Shown here piece by piece: positions 8,816 through 16,253 of a stretch of DNA of 64,000 nucleotides. Location of the stretch: NCBI GenBank assembly GCA_913061185.1, contig CAJXTI010000010.1, forward strand, positions 23,082 through 87,081, written 5' to 3'. A program made the position numbers and the translations under genes. The number at the start of each line of letters is the position of its first letter. Within the stretch, counting starts at the first letter, position 1. The stretch comes from an uncultured Oceanobacter sp. GTDB taxonomy: Bacteria; Pseudomonadota; Gammaproteobacteria; Pseudomonadales; Oceanobacteraceae. The notes beneath the pieces were generated by a model. It did no database searches. It was not told where the DNA came from and saw only the letters and a list, made by a program, of their open reading frames with translations.

Positions 8816-8840
8816 CTATATTAGAATATTCTTATTTAGC
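8816..8840. promoter_or_regulatory. probable BigR/ArsR operator
   Basis: The A/T-rich palindrome TTAGAATATTCTTA (centre near 8827) lies between the divergent MBL and ArsR genes. Its position and TTAGxATATTCTA-like shape resemble operators of the BigR group. It would control both transcription units. Confidence 0.55.
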
Positions 8841-8896
8841 AATACTTGATATACACTGTCACTGGTTCCTTCCAGCAGCCTGATGAGATTGCGGTT

Positions 8897-9205
8897 ATGT
8901 CACCATCTTCTTTCGACACCCAACGCCAGCCCGCCGTGCGTCTGCTCAAGGCCCTCGCCAACGAACACCGGTTAGCCATACTCTGCCTGCTCAGAAGTGG
9001 AGAAATATCCGTTACCGAACTGGGCCGTCAGCTTCCACTCAGTCAATCTGCGTTGTCGCAGCACCTCGCCTGGCTACGGGGAGAGCATCTGGTAGCCAGC
9101 CGCAGAGAAGCACAATGCGTATTCTACTGCCTCGTCGATGACAAGGCTGTGCGTGTTATCCGGCTGCTGAATGAATTGTACGGAGACGATACCCCTCATG
9201 TTTAA
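8897..9205 (+). CDS. ArsR-family repressor, BigR/SqrR-like
   Basis: A 102-residue winged-helix repressor with recognition-helix region LPLSQSALSQHL at 46-57, matching the BigR/SqrR/YgaV sulfide sensors. It has Cys30 in AILC, the position of the first sensor Cys of BigR. The second sensor Cys lies 66 residues later in BigR (42 to 108) and SqrR (41 to 107); here residue 96 is Gly. Two other cysteines, C74 and C78, are present. An upstream TTG would add 17 residues, but the ATG gives the usual length. Its last codons overlap the start of the SulP gene. Confidence 0.82.
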   Translation: MSPSSFDTQRQPAVRLLKALANEHRLAILCLLRSGEISVTELGRQLPLSQSALSQHLAWLRGEHLVASRREAQCVFYCLVDDKAVRVIRLLNELYGDDTPHV

Positions 9206-10877
9206 TACCCTGCGTAATTATCAGCGCGAGTGGCTGTCTGCCGACTTGGCAGCGGGCCTGGTTGTAGCAATTCTGCTGGTTCCCCAAGGCATTGCCTACG
9301 CCTTTCTGGCTGGCCTGCCGCCCCAGGCGGGACTGTATGCCGCGCTGTTACCCTTGTTTATTTATGCCATGCTCGGCACCAGTCCCAGCCTTGCTGTTGG
9401 CCCTGCTGCCATCGTGTCATTAATGACGCTGGAGTCCCTGCAACAACTGTCTACCCCTGGCAGTGCCGAATTCAGCCAGCTGGCGGCGGCCTTGGCTGTA
9501 TTGACCGGGCTGTTTCTGCTGCTCTTTTATTTGATCGGTCTAGGCCGCTGGACAACGTTTATCAGCCATTCCGTCATTTCCGGTTTCTCCAGCGCCGCCG
9601 CTATTGTCATTATTATTAACCAGAGTAAATCACTGACCGGCATGTCAGTACCCCGGCAGGAAAGCCTGGCCGATACCTTGTGGTACGTACTGCAACATCT
9701 GGAACAAGCGTTACCGGCAGTCATGCTGCTGTCTGCTGCGGCGATTCTGCTACTCAAGGCATGGCCAAGTTTATGCCGCATGCTGATTACCCATCGCTGG
9801 AAAATGATGAGCGAATTATTGGGCCGAAGCGGCCCACTGGTCTTGATTGTGCTAGGAATTACGCTGGTGCCAGCGCTGAATTTACCCGCCGAAATTGTTG
9901 GTGATATTCCCTCTGGGTTACCTCAGCTGGCACTTCCACACCTGAACAGTGAGCAATGGCAATCCCTGCTCCCTTCCGCGTTGCTGATCGCACTGATTGG
10001 TTATCTGGAAAGCCTGTCCGTAGCAACCGCGATGGCCAGGCGGGCGAAAACCTCCGGACTGAACCCTAATCGTGAATTGCTGGCGTTGGGCATTGCCAAC
10101 CTCGGTGCGGCGGTTTCGCAAGCCTATCCGGTTGCTGGCGGATTTGGACGCAGTATGGTTAACCAAGCGGCCGGAGCACGCAGTCAACTGGCGGGTCTGA
10201 TCACTCTGGCAGGCATCATTCTGGTACTGGTCGTTGCCACCAGCTGGTTCACCGTCCTGCCCAAGGCATTACTCGGTGCCATTATTGTGGTGGCGGTCAT
10301 TCCACTGATCAATTTTCAGGATGGCCTGCACGCCTGGCGCTTCCAGAAAAGCGATGGACTGGTATGGCTGGTCACCTTTATGGCGGTATTGGCAACCAAT
10401 GCCGAATTGGGTATTTCACTCGGTATTTTGCTGTCCTTAGTCCTGTACCTGCGCCGTTCCAGTGAACCGCATATCGCCGAAATCGGTCGTTATAAAAACA
10501 GTGATCATTTCCGCAACGTCCAACGTCACCAAGTCAGCACCTCACCTCAAGTGCTGATGATCCGGGTCGACGAAAACCTCTATTTCGCCAATACCCATTA
10601 TTTGAACGAGTATATTATTCATCGCCTTGAGCAGACTGACGATATCCGCCATGTGGTCTTGGTCGGCAGTGCGATCAACCATATCGACTTTAATGGCTAC
10701 GAAGGATTATTGGAATTACACCAGCAGTTACAACAACTCAATATTCTACTGCACATGGCTGAATTCAAGGGGCCTGTCATGGACAGACTGGAAAGCACCG
10801 ACTGGCTGGAGCGCATCAAGCCAGGGCAGGTCTTTTTTACCGCCAGTGACGCCCTCAGAGAACTGGGTCATGTCTGA
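9198..10877 (+). CDS. SulP-family anion transporter with STAS domain
   Basis: A 559-residue inner-membrane transporter with about 10-12 hydrophobic segments beginning at VVAILLVPQGIAYA, the SulP signature near the N-terminus, and a C-terminal cytoplasmic STAS domain (about 430-550; INHIDFNGYEGL). SulP proteins move sulfate, sulfite, bicarbonate or other anions. Its ATG overlaps the ArsR stop by 8 bases, so translation is coupled, and the BigR-like context suggests export or uptake of a sulfur oxyanion produced by persulfide oxidation. The real substrate cannot be read from sequence. Confidence 0.88.
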   Translation: MFNTLRNYQREWLSADLAAGLVVAILLVPQGIAYAFLAGLPPQAGLYAALLPLFIYAMLGTSPSLAVGPAAIVSLMTLESLQQLSTPGSAEFSQLAAALAVLTGLFLLLFYLIGLGRWTTFISHSVISGFSSAAAIVIIINQSKSLTGMSVPRQESLADTLWYVLQHLEQALPAVMLLSAAAILLLKAWPSLCRMLITHRWKMMSELLGRSGPLVLIVLGITLVPALNLPAEIVGDIPSGLPQLALPHLNSEQWQSLLPSALLIALIGYLESLSVATAMARRAKTSGLNPNRELLALGIANLGAAVSQAYPVAGGFGRSMVNQAAGARSQLAGLITLAGIILVLVVATSWFTVLPKALLGAIIVVAVIPLINFQDGLHAWRFQKSDGLVWLVTFMAVLATNAELGISLGILLSLVLYLRRSSEPHIAEIGRYKNSDHFRNVQRHQVSTSPQVLMIRVDENLYFANTHYLNEYIIHRLEQTDDIRHVVLVGSAINHIDFNGYEGLLELHQQLQQLNILLHMAEFKGPVMDRLESTDWLERIKPGQVFFTASDALRELGHV

Positions 10878-11094
10878 CCGTCACCCTTTCTGCTGCCCCG
10901 ACCATTCCTGCACCGGACAAAACCCGCAGAACCAGGCAACGCCTCAGTCCTTGCCCTCAAAACGGGTGGATTCCGAACGCCCGACCTATGCAGTATCCGG
11001 CCATCGCTCAGGCCCTCGTTTTCGGATTCGATACCGTGAAAGCAGTCATCCTCAAGGTATCTGTGTATTCTGCCCACCGGCACCAAACGTGTAA
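10870..11094 (+). CDS. small cysteine-rich protein coupled to sulP
   Basis: A 74-residue frame whose ATG overlaps the sulP stop (ATGTCTGA), repeating the stop/start overlap seen between the ArsR and sulP genes. It has CCPDHSC at 8-14 and CVFC near the C-terminus, two Cys clusters that could bind metal or react with sulfane sulfur. It has no membrane segment. I do not recognise a family. A shadow frame of similar length exists on the minus strand, so coding status rests on the overlap and the Cys pattern. Confidence 0.45.
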   Translation: MSDRHPFCCPDHSCTGQNPQNQATPQSLPSKRVDSERPTYAVSGHRSGPRFRIRYRESSHPQGICVFCPPAPNV

Positions 11095-11186
11095 GCCACC
11101 CACAGAATATGCTCTTTTAAACGCATTCCTTAACTTTTGCGCTGAAATGTTTATCATCCCAGCAAACTCTTTTAGTGGCTTTTCCC

Positions 11187-11663
11187 ATGCTTATCCTGAC
11201 CGCAGTCATCGGCATCGCAGTTATAACCCTTCTTTCTCTCTACGCCTGGCACCTGACCCATAAGGTCAGACAGGTCGAGGCAGAACAACAGGCGCAAGCT
11301 GCTACCGCAGAACAGCAGCTGCGCCGCCATCAGCAAGGTCTGGTTCAAGATGTACGTTTTTTGGCCCGGGCGATACTGAGTGATCAATGTGATATCACCG
11401 AAGGGGTATTACGACTGCATCACATTATCAGCGGTCTTGATCCATTAGTCTGGCAACATGACAAATTAACTGTTTTACGCACCTTCCATGAGCAGGTCGC
11501 CGATATGCCTATCCTAGATGCCTATAAAAAACTCGCACCCAAACAGCAGTTTGCTATCGACACGCGGCGCATTCACCTGGAAGGCGAATACAAGGCTTCT
11601 ATTGAACACGCATTGGGATGGCTGGTCGAATTCAAGTTTCCGGATCTTGTTCTGCTGCACTAG
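11187..11663 (+). CDS. DUF2489 membrane-anchored protein
   Basis: A 158-residue protein with one N-terminal membrane helix (about residues 2-24), a short Gln/Ala-rich coiled coil, then the DUF2489 domain (DITEGVLRLHHII). The topology suggests an inner-membrane anchor with a cytoplasmic domain. The function is unknown. A GTG at 11175 is an alternative start; neither has a strong ribosome-binding site. Confidence 0.75.
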   Translation: MLILTAVIGIAVITLLSLYAWHLTHKVRQVEAEQQAQAATAEQQLRRHQQGLVQDVRFLARAILSDQCDITEGVLRLHHIISGLDPLVWQHDKLTVLRTFHEQVADMPILDAYKKLAPKQQFAIDTRRIHLEGEYKASIEHALGWLVEFKFPDLVLLH

Positions 11664-11813
11664 CCAGCATTCACTAGCCAGCACTGGAACACCAAGCGTC
11701 TACGCCAACAGTACCAGGACAGTCATCCCGCAAAGCCAGCTGGCTAATGAGCGCCCAAAGACGTATTCATATGAACGTTCCAATAGGTTCCAACAATCCG
11801 CTAAGGAGTCTGT

Positions 11814-12389
11814 ATGACTTTTCGCACCGCACTGATGGCCCCGCTTGTGTTTGCCTGCCTGCCCGCCCTGGCGGACTGGCAGGTTAATAACGATTCGATC
11901 GTCGCCTTCCAGACCACCAAGAACATTAACAAAGTTGAAAGTCACCAGTTCAAACACGTTTATGGTTCCGTCAACAGCAGCGGCGCTGCCATGATCAATA
12001 TCGATCTGACCAGCGTTGAAACCGGTATCGAGATCCGCAACAGCCGGATGAAATCCATGCTGTTTGATACCGATAAGTTTGCGACTGCCGTGCTTCAGGC
12101 CATGATTCCCGACTCCGTCATGACCTCACTGGAGCAAGGCCAGCCCACTCGCTTTACCCTGTCTGGCTCACTGTCGTTACATGGCAAGCGCGTCCCGGTC
12201 AGTACAGAAGTATTGGCCACCCCGGCTGCCGATGATTCCATGGTCGTCAGTAGCCTGGCCCCCGTTCTTGTTAATGCCGCTGATTTTGGGCTTGAAGGCG
12301 GTATCGAGGCGCTACGAAACGTCGCCAGCCTGGCATCCATCAGTCAGGTTGTACCAGTGGAATTCACCCTGATACTGAATCCAGAGTAA
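11814..12389 (+). CDS. periplasmic YceI-like domain protein
   Basis: A 191-residue protein with a cleavable signal peptide (LACLPALA-type end near residue 20). The rest has the YceI lipocalin-like pattern: an N-terminal NDSIVAFQTTKN strand, the MINIDLTSVETGIEIRNSRM region and the FTLSGSLSLHG strand. YceI proteins bind isoprenoid or other apolar molecules in the periplasm. AGGAG is 6 bases before the ATG. It stands alone between two promoters. Confidence 0.8.
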   Translation: MTFRTALMAPLVFACLPALADWQVNNDSIVAFQTTKNINKVESHQFKHVYGSVNSSGAAMINIDLTSVETGIEIRNSRMKSMLFDTDKFATAVLQAMIPDSVMTSLEQGQPTRFTLSGSLSLHGKRVPVSTEVLATPAADDSMVVSSLAPVLVNAADFGLEGGIEALRNVASLASISQVVPVEFTLILNPE

Positions 12390-12407
12390 TCCGGCTCGTC
12401 AGATCCA

Positions 12408-12431
12408 GCGCACAACGTCCCGATTGTGCGC
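12408..12431. terminator. hairpin after the YceI-like gene
   Basis: An 8-bp stem GCGCACAA/TTGTGCGC with an 8-base loop lies 19 bases after the stop codon. It has no U-tract, so termination is possible but not assured. Confidence 0.4.
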
Positions 12432-12539
12432 GCGATCCCGTCCATCAGGTAACGGCTCATCACCCAAACACGCAGCTACATCGGATGAAATTTGTTAAAC
12501 TGCCCGCCACTCTGTTTAAATCTCGCCTGGTAACTGTCT

Positions 12540-13409
12540 TTGATTCTGGTTTTTGACTCCGGTGTTGGTGGCCTTAGTATCGTCAGGGAAATACATCAAT
12601 TACGTCCCGATCTGACAGTCCACTATCTAATGGATACTGCCGCCTTTCCTTATGGTACTCACGAGGATCTGGCCCTGACCCGACGGATTGTGTGCTTGTG
12701 TCAGCAAGCGGTTCGTGCGCTGCCGGTAAAACTGCTGGTTATTGCTTGCAACACTGCCAGTACACTGGCACTGGACTCACTCCGCCAGGTACTGGATATT
12801 CCTGTAGTGGGCGTCGTTCCCGCCATCAAAACGGCCGCAGAACAATCAGCGAACGGCGTTATCGGGCTGTTGGCAACGCCGGCGACTATTGGTCGCTCTT
12901 ATACAGATCAACTGATAAAGGACTTTGCCGGGCATTGTGAGGTAAGACGGCTAGGTAGCCGACCACTGGTTGAGTGGGCCGAAACCCTGATCCGCTCACC
13001 CGACAGCATCCACGACGTAATGGCAGAACGAATCAGGCAACACCTTTCTCCCTGGGTGGAACAATCGCCTTGCCCTAGCCATATCGTACTGGGTTGCACC
13101 CATTTTCCACTGCTACGGCCATATCTGACCTTGCTCTGGCCGTCGATCAACTGGGTAGACTCCGGCGCGGCGATTGCTCGCAGGGTAAACCACTTATTGG
13201 GAGCGGCACTGCAGACCGACACTAAAACCGCTATCGGTCATCTCTATTTGTATCAAACCCGTGGCATTGCAGACGCAAAACATCTGAGTCAGTTCTGGTC
13301 TACTGGTTATCTGCCAGAGAGTATCAGCCCAGACTGGATCCAACTGAATGTGCCACAGATCATTGGCAATACAGCAAACACAACGTGTACAAGCAACCAC
13401 CTTGTATAA
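12540..13409 (+). CDS. murI: glutamate racemase
   Basis: A 289-residue enzyme making D-glutamate for peptidoglycan. The FDSGVGGLS motif (Asp6, Ser7) and the two catalytic cysteines C70 (IACNTAST) and C186 (LGCTHFPLL) are all present. There is no ATG: an in-frame stop lies three codons upstream, and TTG at 12540 is the best start, which suggests weak translation initiation. A TTG or other poor start fits a gene whose product must stay low. It is followed by folE after about 50 bases. Confidence 0.92.
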   Translation: MILVFDSGVGGLSIVREIHQLRPDLTVHYLMDTAAFPYGTHEDLALTRRIVCLCQQAVRALPVKLLVIACNTASTLALDSLRQVLDIPVVGVVPAIKTAAEQSANGVIGLLATPATIGRSYTDQLIKDFAGHCEVRRLGSRPLVEWAETLIRSPDSIHDVMAERIRQHLSPWVEQSPCPSHIVLGCTHFPLLRPYLTLLWPSINWVDSGAAIARRVNHLLGAALQTDTKTAIGHLYLYQTRGIADAKHLSQFWSTGYLPESISPDWIQLNVPQIIGNTANTTCTSNHLV

Positions 13410-13461
13410 CTATTTATTAATTGAGTATAGTGCTCAGGTATTTCGGAAATCTGGATAAAAC

Positions 13462-14013
13462 ATGTCAAAACTCGAAATCCTTTACAGTGAGGTTCTGACC
13501 GAACTGGGGGAAGACATCACCCGCGAAGGCTTGCTGGATACACCCAAGCGTGCCGCCAAAGCCATGCAGTTCCTGACCAGTGGCTATGACGCCAATCTCG
13601 AAGAGGTCGTCAATGGTGCCGTTTTTACCAGTGACAATGACGAGATGGTCGCGGTGCAGGGCATCGAGTTTTACTCTTTGTGTGAACATCATGTGCTGCC
13701 CTTTATCGGGCGTTGTCATATTGGTTATCTGCCCAACGGCAAGGTACTCGGGTTATCAAAATTTGCCCGCATCGTCGACCTGTTTGCTCGCCGCCTGCAA
13801 ATCCAGGAAAACATGACCAAGCAAATCGCTGAAGCCGTCGAAGAAGTCACCGGTTGTCGAGGTGTGGGGGTCATCATGGAAGCGCAGCATATGTGCATGA
13901 TGATGCGAGGGGTGCAAAAACAGAACTCCATGATGCGCACTTCCGTTATGAAAGGTGACTTCCGCAACAATGCCGCCACCCGCAGCGAGTTTATGCGTCT
14001 GGTAGGAATGTAA
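13462..14013 (+). CDS. folE: GTP cyclohydrolase I
   Basis: A 183-residue type IA enzyme, the first step of tetrahydrofolate (and queuosine precursor) synthesis from GTP. The zinc site is visible as CEHHVLPF (C74, H77) and the later Cys in [11 protein letters not shown], together with the RGVQKQNS active-site segment. The length is typical of the short bacterial form. It may also feed 7-deazaguanine synthesis, whose late steps (queA, tgt) are at 45.6-47.9 kb. Confidence 0.95.
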   Translation: MSKLEILYSEVLTELGEDITREGLLDTPKRAAKAMQFLTSGYDANLEEVVNGAVFTSDNDEMVAVQGIEFYSLCEHHVLPFIGRCHIGYLPNGKVLGLSKFARIVDLFARRLQIQENMTKQIAEAVEEVTGCRGVGVIMEAQHMCMMMRGVQKQNSMMRTSVMKGDFRNNAATRSEFMRLVGM

Positions 14014-14457
14014 CCCTGCATCACCCATCACATGACCGGCAGTAGCCACCCCCACATATCAATAATGTGGCAGGCCTTATAACAAATCCTGACAAACTTC
14101 TGATCAAGTCTGAAACTCGCCGTACATGGCCGTAATTGAGCACAGACTTGTCAGGAGATACGCCAGACAACTGACAGATAGACTCAGCCAGCAACAAGAT
14201 GATTGGTGTGTACTTTTTACAGCCGCAGGAAAGCAACAATATTTATTATCAGAAAAATCTCGAAAAACACGTCATTGCTACTGTACGAAACACATCCCCC
14301 CGGATGCCACCATCCATCTTATATTCTACTTGTCACCTAAGGTAACAAGCGGAAACAAAGCCATTGTGAAAAAAAATGTAATTGCGATTAATCATCACAG
14401 AGCGTAGATTCAGATGTGAGAAAGGAGAAAACAATAAACAATGAGAGGTAATGGAAT
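14014..14457. other. 444-base gene-free spacer
   Basis: No convincing gene was seen. It holds a hairpin CCACAT/ATGTGG (14052-14070) shortly after folE, and a longer imperfect inverted repeat starting CCTGACAA (near 14090) and ending TTGTCAGG (near 14156). The last 150 bases are A/T-rich and probably contain the promoter of the next gene. A 93-codon frame here has no ribosome-binding site or protein-like composition. Confidence 0.5.
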
Positions 14458-15015
14458 ATGAAAAATCACCTATTGGCAATTGCCATACTGCCTTTTCTTT
14501 CAGCAGCCTGCATGGCCGATAACACCCCGGTTACCTCATTAGATGGCAACCATACCCTGCAACTGAAAAACTCATCATCACGTGATTATTTTTATATCAC
14601 GGATGCGTATACCAGCTCTATTTATAATGACCAGTCCAGCGCCGGCATACAGCGCCTGGAACTGACGGTCAAATCAGACCTTATCAGTGGCCGAGGAGTG
14701 GGAATATCTCTTTATGACGCCATTACAATAGCCACTGAGTGGGAGCATTTGGCAAAACTGGAAAGTCGACTGAATGCCTTGGTAAAAATGCTGGATACCC
14801 GCCTTCAACAAGGCGATTCAATTGTGATCGAATATACACCAGGGCGCGGCTCTGAAGTTATTGTCAAAAATGAATATATGGGTATTATTCAAGGTCATGA
14901 CTGGTTCAATGCCCTGACCCAGGCATCCATGACAACAAAGACTCCCCTGGACACCCAGATGCTGCAAGCACAGACTCGTCAACTCGATTCCGGTATAGCG
15001 GCGACCATTTTGTAG
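14458..15015 (+). CDS. exported chalcone-isomerase-like domain protein
   Basis: A 185-residue protein with a signal peptide ending near SAACMA (a weak lipobox, so lipidation is uncertain). The segment GDSIVIEYTPGRG followed by a G-x-I-x-G-x-x-WF motif matches the chalcone-isomerase-like family of bacterial exported proteins (PF16036 type), which are not known to be enzymes. The C-terminal IWLG motif usual in the family is diverged. A hairpin terminator follows. Confidence 0.6.
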   Translation: MKNHLLAIAILPFLSAACMADNTPVTSLDGNHTLQLKNSSSRDYFYITDAYTSSIYNDQSSAGIQRLELTVKSDLISGRGVGISLYDAITIATEWEHLAKLESRLNALVKMLDTRLQQGDSIVIEYTPGRGSEVIVKNEYMGIIQGHDWFNALTQASMTTKTPLDTQMLQAQTRQLDSGIAATIL

Positions 15016-15074
15016 ACTTATCATCAACCGGTTTGATGCTTTTTCCTTAAGGGTATTCCCATTCATTTGGGCAT

Positions 15075-15101
15075 TAAAAAAGCGGCAATAGCCGCTTTTT
15101 T
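15075..15101. terminator. rho-independent terminator
   Basis: The stem AAAAAAGCGGC/GCCGCTTTTTT with an AATA loop lies between the convergent chalcone-isomerase-like and ompW genes. It has A- and T-tracts on either side, so it can work in both directions. Confidence 0.85.
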
Positions 15102-15124
15102 AAAAAAACATATGATTACTGCGG

Positions 15125-15700
15125 TCAGAATTTATAGCCAGCAGTCACTAATATGACCAGAGGATCAATTTCTACGTCCAGAGCATCATTAAGTTTGGAA
15201 TCAATATCAATTTTGTATAAAGCAATATTCGCTAACCAGCTAGCATCTATATCATAGTTAACGCCCAAAGAATAAGCCAAACCGGTGCTCTTATCCAAGT
15301 GCTTTGCCGCCATACCTTCATCAAAGAAGAATGTGTGGTTCAAACCCAGACCAACATAGGGCTGAAGTGCTGATTCCGGAGATAACGGGTAATACTGGAC
15401 AGAAATCGTCGGTGGCAACTGTTTGGTTGTCGCAACCTTGTTGCCATTGGAAGTGACTTCATGTTCAAAAGGAGTCGCCGCCAACAGTTCCACACCGACC
15501 TGCGGGGTCGCCATATAGGTCAGAGTCAGACCCAGCTGAGTGTCATCCTCAATCTGATAGTTAGTACCTTCAATGGGATCATCCTTAGGCTTGACCTGAA
15601 CCAGACCCGCCTTGACGATAATATCACCTGCTTCGTAAGCCATGGCCGGGATAGCAGATACCGCAATAGCAGTGGCCAGCAAAGTTTTGATCAGTTTCAT
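15125..15700 (-). CDS. ompW: OmpW family outer-membrane protein
   Basis: A 191-residue eight-stranded barrel with a signal peptide (about 1-21, ending AMA) and a C-terminal aromatic residue (GYKF) for Bam recognition. The QLPPTISVQYYP and LQPYVGLGLNHTFFF segments are OmpW hallmarks. OmpW forms a small hydrophobic channel in the outer membrane. The ATG at 15700 is preceded by AAGGAGTG; the frame opens 28 codons earlier, but that part lies across the promoter. A perfect FNR-type box lies 67 bases upstream. Confidence 0.9.
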   Translation of the reverse strand: MKLIKTLLATAIAVSAIPAMAYEAGDIIVKAGLVQVKPKDDPIEGTNYQIEDDTQLGLTLTYMATPQVGVELLAATPFEHEVTSNGNKVATTKQLPPTISVQYYPLSPESALQPYVGLGLNHTFFFDEGMAAKHLDKSTGLAYSLGVNYDIDASWLANIALYKIDIDSKLNDALDVEIDPLVILVTAGYKF

Positions 15701-15739
15701 TTTGCACTCCTTGATTCCGTGCGCTTGATAGATGAGTGC

Positions 15740-15780
15740 AGAGTACCTGCCTTCTGGTGCACAATTTTGATGCAAATCAA
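15740..15780 (-). promoter_or_regulatory. FNR/Anr box and -10 of ompW
   Basis: TTGATGCAAATCAA (15767-15780) is a perfect match to the palindromic FNR consensus TTGAT-N4-ATCAA. On the minus strand, a TACTCT hexamer (15745-15740) is placed as the -10 of a class II promoter, with the box centred near -41.5. This predicts activation of ompW when oxygen is low, as known for E. coli ompW. Confidence 0.75.
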
Positions 15781-15932
15781 GCATTCAACGCCCCAAAAAA
15801 AAGACATTTAACAAACTTGTGGCAGGTCAAGTTGAGCCAGTCACCCTGATTTGTGGATGCCGGTATGGCACGCTTCTTTCATCGCCAGACAACAAAAAAA
15901 CGTTAGCTGGGCTACAGTTAGGTAATCCCTGA

Positions 15933-16166
15933 TACTATTACCAACCGTTCCTGCTGGCTGGCCGGTTTCAGCTTGGCGCTGGTACGGAGGCTCTGCCCCA
16001 TTACGTTGAACAGCATCAAAAAAGTGCCAAATCGGTCTGCAAAACCCATCAGGACATGGCCCTGCTGAAAATACTGACCAAAGGGTTCCCACTAATGGCG
16101 GCTTGTAATGGCAACTTGGTTTGGCCAGGAAATTTTTATACCGACGACAAGCAAATCGCTACTTGA
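15933..16166 (+). pseudogene. possible remnant of an unrecognised gene
   Basis: A 77-codon open frame without a good start follows a stop codon and ends at TGA 16164-16166. Its composition is protein-like (for example FQLGAGTEALPHYVEQHQ and NLVWPGNFYTDDKQ), but it matches no family I know. It fills most of the gap between ompW and the sensor gene. It may be the tail of a decayed gene; a minus-strand frame overlaps it, so this is only tentative. Confidence 0.3.
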
Positions 16167-16253
16167 CCCAGACCTGAAAGCTGGCCAAATAGCGATCAGT
16201 ACTCCCAGAGCATTATTCTGAGTAACATCCGGAGAAAATCATGGAGTTGACAT

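Noticed and set aside
14126..14407. 93-codon frame between folE and the next gene
   Set aside because: No ribosome-binding site and no protein-like pattern; it spans an inverted repeat and promoter-like A/T-rich DNA.
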